A stretch of DNA of 21,287 bases. Source: a virus. The DNA lies in IMG/VR virus record IMGVR_UViG_3300044491_001585, positions 1 to 21,287 of that record; one strand, given 5' to 3'. Numbering within the stretch: the stretch's first letter is position 1; each line of letters opens with the position of its first letter. The notes beneath the pieces were generated by a model. It saw only the letters and a program-made list of their open reading frames with translations, ran no database searches and had not been told where the DNA came from. Shown here piece by piece: positions 14,108-21,287 of this stretch. Made by a program: the position numbers and the translations under genes.

Positions 14108-17100
14108 ATGGCACTAATATCACCAGGCGTAGAAGTTACAGTTATTGACGAAAGTAACTATGCACCATCAGCAGCAGGCACAGTAGCAGCGATTGTTGTT
14201 GCAACTGCACAAGATAAGACAAGTGGTACTGGCACAGGCACAGCGGCAGGAACAACCGCAGCCAACGCTGGTAAGACATACTTGATCGGAAGCCAGAGAG
14301 AACTAACAAGTACTTTCGGTAATCCAACATTTTACAACACTGCATCAGGCACACCGATTAACGGTTACGAACTTAACGAATATGGCTTGATGGCAGCATA
14401 CAGTTTACTTGGCGTAAGCAACAGAGCATATGTTATCCGTGCAGATGTTGACCTTGCAGAACTAGCAAGCAGCACAAGTCGTCCATTAGGTAATCCAACA
14501 GGCGGTACAGTTTGGTGGGACATGAGCACAGATACACGCTGGGGTATTTTTGAATGGAATCAAAGCACTGGTGCATTTACTAACAAAGCACCTACAGTGA
14601 TCACAAGCACAACTGATCTAACCGGCGGTGTTCCAAAGACTTCAATCGGTGCGATTGGTGATTATGCATTGGTTGCAACAAACACCAGCAATCCTGTTTA
14701 CTACAAGAACCGCAGCAATGCTTGGGTACTAGTAGGCGGTAGTGCATGGCAGATTGCGCATCCAACGATTGCTGGTACAATTGCAAGCCCAACACTAACA
14801 AACGGCAACAGCATTAGCATTAACGGTTCATCAGTTACATTAACTGGCACGACAGTAACACAACTTGCAAGTGATATTAACACTGCAGCAATTACAGGTG
14901 TTACTGCAGCAGCGATTAACAATAAACTTGAACTTTATGCAACAAGCAGTGCAGCAAGTGAGCAGATCATTCTTGCTAACGGTTCTGGTACAATTCTTAC
15001 AGATGCAGGCTTAACGGCAGGCACATATGCAAGACCAAAGATTGCACAAGATCCACATTACACTGTTCCAGCATGGAAGTCAACAGACACAACACCTCGC
15101 CCAACAGGCAGTGTGTGGGTTAAGACCACAAGCAGCAACAGTGGATTCCTAGCAGACGTTAGTACATATGATAGTGCTACAGCAGCATTTGTTGGTGGCA
15201 GTGCTCCAGCATATGAAAATGATCAGACTGCACTAAAGAATCTAGACGTAACAGGCGGTAAGGCTATTACAGCAGGCAGTTTTTATGTACAGTATGATGT
15301 AAGTGAAAATGACACAGTAACTTACAAGTTATTCAAGCGTTATAGTGCAGGTGCATTGAGTGTAACTGGTACAATTAATGCGGCGGCACCTATCACTGCA
15401 GCAGACACATTTACAATCAGTGCAAGTGCAGCAAATAGCACAGCATTGTCAAGTGCAGTAACAGTTACAACAAGTGGCACAGGTATTGCAGACATTGCAA
15501 GTGACATTAACGGTGCAGGCGTTGCAAACGTTAGTGCAAGTGTTAATTCAGGCGGTTACTTGGTAATTACACATGCACTAGGCGGCGTAATTGTAATGAA
15601 AGACACAAGTGGTACTCCATTAGCAGATGCAGGTATTAGTACAGCAATTACTACTAAGCAGGTTCGTGCAGGTAATAACAGCGACCTTATTGTAAGTAAC
15701 TGGATTGCAGATACATACACTGCAGCAACTAGTTCACCTAGTGCAAATCCAGCAGATAACACATACTGGTATGCAGGCGGCTTTGAAGCAGACATTATGA
15801 TCCACAATGGCACAACTTGGAAAGGTTATCAAAACGACACAAACGATGCTCGTGGATTTGATCTTTCACAAACAGATGCAACAGGTGTTATCTTTAGCAC
15901 AACTGAGCCAACTACACAAGTTGATAGTACTGCACTAGTTAACGGTGATTTGTGGATTGACACAAGTGACTTGGAAAACTATCCAGCACTATACAGACGT
16001 CAGACAGTAAGCGGTGAAGCACGTTGGGTTGCTATTGATAAAACAGACACAACAACTGAAAATGGTATTATTTTTGGTGATGCACGTTTTATTGGTGACA
16101 CAACAACAGACGTTGTTACTGGCACAATTCCAACAACTGCAAGTCTACTAACAAGTGACACAGTTGATATTGACCGTCCGGATCCAACAATTTACCCACG
16201 TGGTATGCTACTGTTCAACACACGCCGTAGTACATATGGTGTAAAGCAGTTTAAGAGTAATTACTTCTCACGCACTAACTTTAGTGACACAAGTACATAT
16301 CCAACACTTCCTACAGAAAAGGATGCATGGGTAACAGTAAGTGGATCAAAGTTTGGTCGTAAAGCAGTACGCAGAATTGTTACTAATGCAATGAAATCTG
16401 CACTTGATGCAAGCACAGAGCTTCGCGAAGATGCAAGAATCTTTAACACTATTGCAGCACCAGGATATCCAGAGCTAATCAGCAACATGGTAAGCCTAAA
16501 CAACGATAGACGCCAGACAGCGTTTATAGTAGGTGACAGTCCAATGAGACTAGCAGCAACAAGCACTGCTATTGAGAACTGGGCAACAAACACAGCAGCA
16601 GCAACAGACAACAGTGAAGATGGACTAGTAACTAGCGATCCTTACTTGAGTGTGTTCTATCCAAGCGCAACAACAAATGACCTAAGTGGAAACACAATTG
16701 TTGTTCCAGCAAGTCATATGATGCTACGCACAATTGCTAGAAGTGACGATATTAGTTTCCCATGGTTTGCACCAGCAGGTACAAGACGTGGACTAGTAGA
16801 TAACGTTGCAAGCATTGGTTATGTTAATGCAGTAACAGGCGCATTTGTTAATGACAACATTCGTGAGAGTGTAAGAGATACACTGTACACAAACAGAGTT
16901 AATCCAATTGCATTCTTTAACGGCAGCGGCATTCTGAACTATGGTAACAAGACTCGTGCAGCAAGCAGTAGTGCGCTAGATCGCGTTAACGTTGCTAGAC
17001 TGGTTGGTTACCTAAGACGTCAACTACAAACAATTGCGACAGGCTATGTGTTTGAACCAAACGATAAGATCACTAGAGATGAGCTAAAACAGCAAATCGA

Positions 17101-17320
17101 ACAGACACTTAACGACTTGGTTGCAAAGCGTGGTGTATATGATTACTTGGTAGTTTGTGATGATACAAACAACACCCCAGGTAGAATTGATCGTAACGAA
17201 CTATACGTTGATGTTGCTATTGAACCTACAAAGGCTGCGGAATTCATCTTTATTCCAATCAGACTTAAGAACACAGGTGAGATTGCAAGCGGAAACATAG
17301 CTGCAGCAAGCACAGTTTAA
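14108..17320 (+). CDS. gp18: Tail sheath protein, T4 gp18-like, greatly enlarged
   Basis: The contractile sheath surrounds the tail tube and drives injection. I place the start at ATG 14108 (MALISPGVEV), six bases after GAGGAAG; the in-frame TTG at 14093 is part of that ribosome site. The N-terminus (residues 1-115) and the C-terminal part from about 685 are classic sheath: YPRGMLLFNTRRS, FPWFAPAGTRRG, VNPIAFF, GYVFEPND, YLVVCDDTNNTP and KAAEFIFIPIRL. The protein is 1070 residues against 659 in T4 gp18. The extra length lies in the middle, with two flagellin-IN-like segments (223-305 and 418-511) and four Gly/Trp hairpins (about 130-159, 332-367, 549-576, 610-643). These probably face outward on the virion. 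It is transcribed alone, from a strong late promoter to an intrinsic terminator. Confidence 0.95.
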   Translation: MALISPGVEVTVIDESNYAPSAAGTVAAIVVATAQDKTSGTGTGTAAGTTAANAGKTYLIGSQRELTSTFGNPTFYNTASGTPINGYELNEYGLMAAYSLLGVSNRAYVIRADVDLAELASSTSRPLGNPTGGTVWWDMSTDTRWGIFEWNQSTGAFTNKAPTVITSTTDLTGGVPKTSIGAIGDYALVATNTSNPVYYKNRSNAWVLVGGSAWQIAHPTIAGTIASPTLTNGNSISINGSSVTLTGTTVTQLASDINTAAITGVTAAAINNKLELYATSSAASEQIILANGSGTILTDAGLTAGTYARPKIAQDPHYTVPAWKSTDTTPRPTGSVWVKTTSSNSGFLADVSTYDSATAAFVGGSAPAYENDQTALKNLDVTGGKAITAGSFYVQYDVSENDTVTYKLFKRYSAGALSVTGTINAAAPITAADTFTISASAANSTALSSAVTVTTSGTGIADIASDINGAGVANVSASVNSGGYLVITHALGGVIVMKDTSGTPLADAGISTAITTKQVRAGNNSDLIVSNWIADTYTAATSSPSANPADNTYWYAGGFEADIMIHNGTTWKGYQNDTNDARGFDLSQTDATGVIFSTTEPTTQVDSTALVNGDLWIDTSDLENYPALYRRQTVSGEARWVAIDKTDTTTENGIIFGDARFIGDTTTDVVTGTIPTTASLLTSDTVDIDRPDPTIYPRGMLLFNTRRSTYGVKQFKSNYFSRTNFSDTSTYPTLPTEKDAWVTVSGSKFGRKAVRRIVTNAMKSALDASTELREDARIFNTIAAPGYPELISNMVSLNNDRRQTAFIVGDSPMRLAATSTAIENWATNTAAATDNSEDGLVTSDPYLSVFYPSATTNDLSGNTIVVPASHMMLRTIARSDDISFPWFAPAGTRRGLVDNVASIGYVNAVTGAFVNDNIRESVRDTLYTNRVNPIAFFNGSGILNYGNKTRAASSSALDRVNVARLVGYLRRQLQTIATGYVFEPNDKITRDELKQQIEQTLNDLVAKRGVYDYLVVCDDTNNTPGRIDRNELYVDVAIEPTKAAEFIFIPIRLKNTGEIASGNIAAASTV

Positions 17321-17336
17321 CGTATCGGAGATAGAA

Positions 17337-17365
17337 ATGGGGGGTAGAAATACCCCTCATTTTTT
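17337..17365 (+). terminator. Intrinsic terminator after tail sheath
   Basis: A 10-bp stem (17337-17346 with 17351-17360, one G-U pair) closes a GAAA tetraloop and is followed by five Ts (17361-17365). It lies 16 bases after the sheath stop codon and before the next late promoter, so it isolates the sheath transcript. Confidence 0.9.
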
Positions 17366-17379
17366 ATGACTGGAATTAG

Positions 17380-17386
17380 ATAAATA
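17380..17386 (+). promoter_or_regulatory. T4-type late promoter for the tail tube operon
   Basis: GATAAATA lies just after the sheath terminator and 29 nt before the gp19 ATG, with TTAGGAG (17400-17406) as ribosome site. It probably drives the tightly packed genes to about 21065. Confidence 0.7.
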
Positions 17387-17415
17387 CTTTTATAATTAAT
17401 TAGGAGCGAAACAAA

Positions 17416-18033
17416 ATGTCAGTTTCATCATTAACAAAGTTTACAGTGCCGCTAGACGGTGATCAGAGTGCAGCAAGTCAAGGCTTGCTTATGCCAAAAC
17501 TTAAATACCGCTTTCGTGCATCATTTGAGAACTTTGGTGTTAGTAGTCCTCGTACAGAAATGACCAAACAGGTTATGGATATTACACGCCCTAGTGTAAC
17601 ATTCGAAGAGTTTGAAGTTCCTGTTTACAACAGTAGAGTGTACTTGATTGGCAAGCATGCATGGGATTTGGTTACAATTAACCTACGTGACGATGTGAAT
17701 GGCGCAGTTACTAAATTGTGTGGAGAGCAAGTACAAAAGCAGTTTGATATGATGGAGCAGAGCAGTGCAAGTTCAGGCATTGACTACAAGTTCATTACAC
17801 GCTTTGAAATTCTAGATGGCGGCAACGGTGCAAACGCACCAAGTGTGCTTGAAACTTGGGAACTATACGGCTGCTTTATTCAGAACATCAACTATGGTGA
17901 TCTTAACTATGCAAGTCAGGAACCTGCAACAGTTGCAATGAGTATTAGATTTGACAATGCTGTACAATCACCACTAGGTGACGGCGTTGGTGCAGCGGTA
18001 ACGAGAACACTAGGTCAAACTATTACTGGCTAA
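17416..18033 (+). CDS. gp19: Tail tube protein, T4 gp19-like
   Basis: gp19 polymerises into the inner tube through which DNA passes. The 205-residue protein directly follows the sheath gene, the universal order in contractile phages. It has the tube-type core: LKYRFRASFENF, a segment with PSVTFEEFEVPVYNSRVYL, HAWDLVTINLRDD, then DYKFITRFEILDG, WELYGCFIQNINYGDLNYAS and a final strand TVAMSIRFDNA. T4 gp19 is 163 residues; the additional length lies mainly at the two ends. It has its own late promoter and is separated by 15 bases from a second tube-like gene, with which it is probably co-transcribed. Confidence 0.9.
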   Translation: MSVSSLTKFTVPLDGDQSAASQGLLMPKLKYRFRASFENFGVSSPRTEMTKQVMDITRPSVTFEEFEVPVYNSRVYLIGKHAWDLVTINLRDDVNGAVTKLCGEQVQKQFDMMEQSSASSGIDYKFITRFEILDGGNGANAPSVLETWELYGCFIQNINYGDLNYASQEPATVAMSIRFDNAVQSPLGDGVGAAVTRTLGQTITG

Positions 18034-18048
18034 TAGGAGTTATTCCAA

Positions 18049-19371
18049 ATGGCTAGTGTAAACCCACTACTATCACCATTGGCACAAGGCGAAACAGTGC
18101 GCGACTATAAACATGCGTCGCGCACTTTTGTTGACAACAACTACGAGTTACAGCCTAGACATGGGCATCTCTTTCATGTAGTATTTGAATTTACTGCAGA
18201 AGCACAGAGTCTGTTTAACACAGTTGAAAAACTTGAGATGCCTATACTTGTTAAGAGTATAGATTTACCTACATATACTATTGATGTGCAAACACACAAT
18301 CAGTATAATAGACAAGTTCAAACACATCACAAGATTAGTTACAACCCTGTCACAGCAACATTTCACGATGATGTTAAGGAACTTATTCGTAACTTATGGC
18401 ACAAGTATTATGCATTTTACAGTGCAGATCCAACTTATAGTTTAGACAGTAACAGTTATAATACACAGGACAGATACGCAAATAGAACACAGCAACAGTG
18501 GGGCATGCAGCGCGGCAACAAGCGTTTTTTTAAGAACATTAAAATTTACAGTATGCACAATCATAAGTTTGCAGAGTATACGTTAATCAATCCTATTATT
18601 ACAAGTTTTAATCATGACAGTCATGCGTATGCAAATAGTGGACTAATGCAGCACAGTATGCAAGTACAATATGAAACTGTAAAATATGCAAGCGGCTATG
18701 TAAACGACACAGGCCCAACAGGCTTTGGTGAACTGCATTACGATGTTGAAACAAGTGATTTGAGTAACGGAAATCAATTTGGACAAGCATTTATTGATGG
18801 ACAACTTGTTAATACCAATGGACAACAGCCTACAGATTTATACAGTAGTAATTTAGGTACTATTGGCAGCCAAGGTATATTGTTTGACAACTTGTCTAAC
18901 TTATCATTTGGCAGTGTGCTTAATACAGCACTGGGAAAAGTTGCAAATAACTTGCTAACTGGACAAAAACCTACAAGTAACATACTAGTGCCATTTATTG
19001 GCAAAGCAGAACAACTAGGCAGTAACATACAACAAGGATTACTAAACAACGTTGTTAATGGTGTGTCTAATTATGGAACAAACGACAGTATTAGTAGTCA
19101 AGGACAAAGCATTGGTACTCCATTGTTTACAAATACAGTTACTAGTTCACAGCAAACAAATGTAGGTTATGCTAATACTATTCCAAATACAACAGGAACA
19201 GTTGGTGCTCCTAATAGAATAAGTGATGTAACAACCTATCAAAGACAAAGCCAAAGCACAAACACAAGAGATGCAGCATTGGATATTGCAAGACAGCGAT
19301 TGCAGGATCCTAACATTAGTACAGCTCAGAGACAATACTACGAAGAAAAAATAAGGCTAAGTAATTTATAA
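18049..19371 (+). CDS. Second tail-tube-like virion protein with low-complexity C-terminal half
   Basis: The 440-residue protein has two parts. Residues 1 to about 235 resemble a tail-tube-fold protein: HGHLFHVVFEF, LEMPILVKSIDLPTYTIDVQ, NQYNRQVQ, then SYNPVTATFHDD followed by LIRNLWHKYYAFY, and a late YTLINPIITSF strand. The sequence LP...YN...PV...F-DD is typical of tube and tube-initiator proteins such as T4 gp19 and gp54. Residues about 236-440 are rich in Asn, Gln, Ser, Thr and Gly and look extended, ending in a charged helix (ARQRLQD, RQYYEEKIRL). It is found right after gp19, with a TAGGAG ribosome site. A role as tube initiator, tube terminator or minor tube protein is inferred; the family name is uncertain. 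Confidence 0.65.
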   Translation: MASVNPLLSPLAQGETVRDYKHASRTFVDNNYELQPRHGHLFHVVFEFTAEAQSLFNTVEKLEMPILVKSIDLPTYTIDVQTHNQYNRQVQTHHKISYNPVTATFHDDVKELIRNLWHKYYAFYSADPTYSLDSNSYNTQDRYANRTQQQWGMQRGNKRFFKNIKIYSMHNHKFAEYTLINPIITSFNHDSHAYANSGLMQHSMQVQYETVKYASGYVNDTGPTGFGELHYDVETSDLSNGNQFGQAFIDGQLVNTNGQQPTDLYSSNLGTIGSQGILFDNLSNLSFGSVLNTALGKVANNLLTGQKPTSNILVPFIGKAEQLGSNIQQGLLNNVVNGVSNYGTNDSISSQGQSIGTPLFTNTVTSSQQTNVGYANTIPNTTGTVGAPNRISDVTTYQRQSQSTNTRDAALDIARQRLQDPNISTAQRQYYEEKIRLSNL

Positions 19372-19742
19372 TGGCACAGAACACTAATCTACCAATTGTA
19401 AATCCAGCAGATAGTTTTGATCAGCGAGTTCAAGACTACTTTACTAACTATTTTACTGCACCTATTAAGATGACTGATCAGGAATATGAAGCAGCAAAAA
19501 GTTTCTTTGTAGCAAGAACTAACAATGAACAAGCCGCTGCAGCACTTACTGCGGCTACTGTCCAAGCAGCAAACGAACTAGGTTTGTTTATTGTAGATGT
19601 TATTAAAGAATTTGAAAGCACTGCAGATTTAAAAAGTGCAATCCCTACATTTTTAAATATGAGTCGAAGTGGAAGAAGTCTACTAGGTTACGAAGCAAAC
19701 ATTACTCCAAACGAGAACATAGCACGTCAAGTGAGTGCATAA
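19371..19742 (+). CDS. Small protein of unknown function between tail and head-completion genes
   Basis: The 123-residue acidic protein contains DSFDQRVQDYFTNYF, then PIKMTDQEYEAAKSFF, an Ala-rich helix (EQAAAALTAATVQAANELG) and FLNMSRSGRSLLGYE near the end. I do not recognise a family. Both ends overlap neighbours by one base (TAATG at 19369-19373 and 19740-19744), so it is almost certainly translated with them. The position suggests a minor virion or assembly protein, without direct evidence. Confidence 0.75.
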   Translation: MAQNTNLPIVNPADSFDQRVQDYFTNYFTAPIKMTDQEYEAAKSFFVARTNNEQAAAALTAATVQAANELGLFIVDVIKEFESTADLKSAIPTFLNMSRSGRSLLGYEANITPNENIARQVSA

Positions 19743-20182
19743 TGTTTAGTCGTAACAAATACGCTAACGGTATATACACAATAGCAAATCCAGAGAAGTA
19801 TAGTGGAAACAAAGAGCCTCGCTATCGTAGTGGTTGGGAACATGCATTTATGCGTTTTTGCGATAACAACCCAAGTGTAATAAGTTGGGCAAGTGAAGCA
19901 ATACAAATACCCTATCGTAATCCACTTACAGGCAAAGGCACAGTATATGTGCCAGATTTTGTTGTAGTATATCAAGACAAGCGCGGCAACAAACATGCTG
20001 AACTTATTGAGATCAAACCCAAAGCACAGACCATGCTTACTGAAAAGACTCGTGAAAAAGAAAAACTTGCTATTGCTATTAATCACGCAAAGTGGGAAGC
20101 AGCGGCAAAATGGGCAAAACATAAAGGCTTGCGTTTTAGAGTTGTAACTGAAGATGATATTTTCCATAATGGCAGGAGGTAG
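19742..20182 (+). CDS. gp4: Head completion protein with nuclease-like fold, T4 gp4-like
   Basis: In T4, gp4 (also called gp50/65) is needed to finish filled heads before tails attach. The 146-residue length matches T4 gp4 (about 150). Shared motifs are RYRSGWEHAFMRFCD (residues 27-41; T4 has YRSTWEHKFMLYCD), ISWASEAIQIPY (47-58), YVPDF (69-73), EIKPKAQ (90-96) and the C-terminal AKWEAAAKWAKHKGLRFRVVTEDD. Glu33, Asp72, Glu90 and Lys92 have the spacing of a PD-(D/E)xK or TnsA-like active site, so a nuclease trimming packaged DNA ends is plausible. It is coupled to the preceding gene by a one-base overlap and followed after two bases by SpeD. Confidence 0.92.
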   Translation: MFSRNKYANGIYTIANPEKYSGNKEPRYRSGWEHAFMRFCDNNPSVISWASEAIQIPYRNPLTGKGTVYVPDFVVVYQDKRGNKHAELIEIKPKAQTMLTEKTREKEKLAIAINHAKWEAAAKWAKHKGLRFRVVTEDDIFHNGRR

Positions 20183-20184
20183 CA

Positions 20185-20556
20185 ATGGAATTAGTACACA
20201 AACATATCATTATGAGAATAGAGGCTAAACGTCCACCGCAAGAACAAGAACTAAAAGCCTGGGTAGAAAATCTAGTAACTAAAATTGATATGAAAATTCT
20301 TGCAGGTCCTATCAGTGCAGACATAACTACTATTGAAGGCAATAAAGGTCCTACATGTGTTTGTATTATTGAAACAAGTCACATTGCCTGCCATGTGTGG
20401 AATGAACCGGATCCAGCACTTATACAGTTAGATGTATATACATGTGGCCCATTTGATCCAAACGTTGTTCTAGAACACATTAAAGTGTGGGAACCTGTTA
20501 AAGTTGAATACAAGTATCTGGACAGAGAGTTTGGACTTAACGAGATTGAAATATGA
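20185..20556 (+). CDS. speD: S-adenosylmethionine decarboxylase-like protein (SpeD)
   Basis: Bacterial-type SpeD cleaves itself to make a pyruvoyl group and decarboxylates AdoMet for spermidine synthesis. The 123-residue protein matches the short SpeD length. SHIACHVW (residues 65-72) corresponds to SHLSIHTW, giving the self-cleavage Ser65, His66 and the processing His70; DVYTCGPFDP (83-92) corresponds to DVFTCG, giving catalytic Cys87. Two departures are visible. The usual Glu before the serine is Thr64 (Glu is one further back), and two extra residues sit between His70 and Cys87. Function is therefore likely but not certain. A near-ideal AGGAGG (20174-20179) five bases before the ATG suggests strong translation. 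It lies between two genome-packaging genes and overlaps the next by four bases (ATGA). Confidence 0.8.
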   Translation: MELVHKHIIMRIEAKRPPQEQELKAWVENLVTKIDMKILAGPISADITTIEGNKGPTCVCIIETSHIACHVWNEPDPALIQLDVYTCGPFDPNVVLEHIKVWEPVKVEYKYLDREFGLNEIEI

Positions 20557-21065
20557 CAAAAAAACTTGAAGAATTGTTCGATGTAGCACCTGCAGACGAA
20601 CTAGATATAACAGCCGAAGAAAATACTAGAGTTGTAGAAGCTGTAACAGCAGACGACATTCCGCAACTACAAACAGCATTAACTAGTGTGGATAAGATTG
20701 ATGCTGCATTGCCCAGTGTGCGTGAACTTGACACCAGCGATAAAGAAATGGATGAGATTGCACAACTAGCACAAGACACATTTAAAGACCTAATGGACTT
20801 GGGCATGAACGTAGAAGCACGTTTTAGTGGTGAAATATTCAGCAATGCGAGCCGTATGTTGGATACAGCACTGAGCGCAAAGAGTGCTAAGATCAATAAA
20901 AAACTGCGTATGGTTGATCTACAACTTAAAAAAGCAACACTAGATGCACGCCTTGCTCGAGAAGCAAAAGCATCTGGTGAAGAAGTTGAAGATGGACAAG
21001 GACAAGCAGTGGATCGTAACCAACTTCTTATGGAAATTCTCGGCAGAAATAATCAAGAAAAGTAA
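20553..21065 (+). CDS. gp16: Probable small terminase subunit, T4 gp16-like
   Basis: Small terminase recognises phage DNA and regulates the packaging motor gp17. The 170-residue length is close to T4 gp16 (164). The N-terminus is acidic (KKLEELFDVAPADELD), followed by a central pair of long helices (AQDTFKDLMDLGMNVEARF, NASRMLDTALSAKSAKINKKL) and a charged C-terminus (RNQLLMEILGRNNQE). This is the arrangement of gp16, where the central coiled coil makes the ring. The match rests on length, helical pattern and context, as residue identity to T4 is low. The start overlaps speD by four bases. gp17 does not follow directly; an unknown gene does. Confidence 0.6.
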   Translation: MTKKLEELFDVAPADELDITAEENTRVVEAVTADDIPQLQTALTSVDKIDAALPSVRELDTSDKEMDEIAQLAQDTFKDLMDLGMNVEARFSGEIFSNASRMLDTALSAKSAKINKKLRMVDLQLKKATLDARLAREAKASGEEVEDGQGQAVDRNQLLMEILGRNNQEK

Positions 21066-21071
21066 TAAATA
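21065..21071 (+). promoter_or_regulatory. T4-type late promoter before the last gene
   Basis: AATAAATA begins at the stop of the preceding gene and lies 26 nt before the ATG at 21098, with TTGAGGA (21083-21089) as ribosome site. Confidence 0.65.
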
Positions 21072-21097
21072 CACACATATAATTGAGGAATACCACA

Positions 21098-21287
21098 ATG
21101 AAAAGTTTTAAGAGTTATCTTGTAGAAAGCGAACAGACATATAAGTTTCGCATTAAAATGGCTGAGATGTGTGATGATGAACGCATGAACGCACTGGAAG
21201 CAGCATTAGAAAAGTATGATATGAAAAGTATCAGCAAGCCAAAGAAAACTCCAATCCAGGAACATCCAATGGATTTTCAGACACTGC
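21098..21287 (+). CDS. Start of an unrecognised phage gene (3' end outside window)
   Basis: An open frame of 63 residues runs to the window end from an ATG with late promoter and good Shine-Dalgarno sequence. It begins MKSFKSYLVESEQTYKFRIK, followed by an acidic helix (DDERMNALEAALEKYD) and a KKTPIQEHPMDF segment. I recall similar starts in uncharacterised proteins of marine T4-like phages but cannot name a function. It does not look like the beginning of large terminase gp17 or portal gp20. Confidence 0.8.
   Translation, partial: MKSFKSYLVESEQTYKFRIKMAEMCDDERMNALEAALEKYDMKSISKPKKTPIQEHPMDFQTL

Noticed and set aside
18608-19335. Cys/Leu/Ile-rich minus-strand frames suggesting membrane peptides
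   Set aside because: They are antisense to a well-supported tube-like gene and have no ribosome sites.

Overview
The window reads as part of the structural-gene region of a large T4-like myovirus from a marine or other aquatic setting, of the cyanophage/pelagiphage type. The evidence is a set of T4-family virion proteins (neck gp13 and gp14, sheath completion gp15, sheath gp18, tube gp19, head completion gp4, probable small terminase gp16). It also carries two very long Thr/Ser/Asn-rich fibre-like proteins with the ELNYLDGVT, QTLTNKTLT and DAATKAYVD repeats common in marine T4-like phages, T4-style late promoters (ATAAATA) at several operon starts, and a phage-borne SpeD. The DNA looks AT-rich. 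The host cannot be named from this sequence.

Layout: (1) 1-6982, + strand: the 3' part of one giant fibre-like gene and a complete paralogous one. (2) 6984-7730, +: a glycosyltransferase-like protein directly behind the fibres. (3) 10682-7710, - strand: an overlapping block gp14, gp15 and a Nudix hydrolase. (4) 10789-12321, +: two small unknown genes and a 383-residue conserved-type unknown, behind a sigma70-like promoter. (5) 12348-13709, +: gp13 and dNMP kinase (T4 gene 1), converging on a small four-CxxC zinc protein on the - strand (13998-13666). (6) 14108-17320, +: a very large tail sheath gene ending in a clear intrinsic terminator. (7) 17416-21065, +: tail tube gp19, a second tube-like protein, a small unknown, gp4, SpeD and probable gp16, tightly packed or overlapping. 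(8) 21098-end: the start of an unknown gene behind its own late promoter.

Most genes supply tail, neck and head-completion parts made late in infection. The dNMP kinase (dNTP supply), SpeD (polyamines) and Nudix enzyme are metabolic genes embedded among them. The sigma70-like promoter at 10728-10755 faces away from a late promoter for gp14, so the divergent intergenic region probably separates an early transcript from a late one.

The most notable observations are the enlarged sheath with two flagellin-IN-like inserts, a Gly/Trp hairpin motif recurring in three different tail/neck proteins, fibre modules conserved as protein but diverged as DNA, the inversion of gp14-gp15 relative to gp13, the GT42/DUF115-like gene after the fibres, and an atypical SpeD between two genome-packaging genes. 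No tRNA, CRISPR array, insertion sequence or integrase was seen, and no gene-free stretch exceeds about 110 bases.
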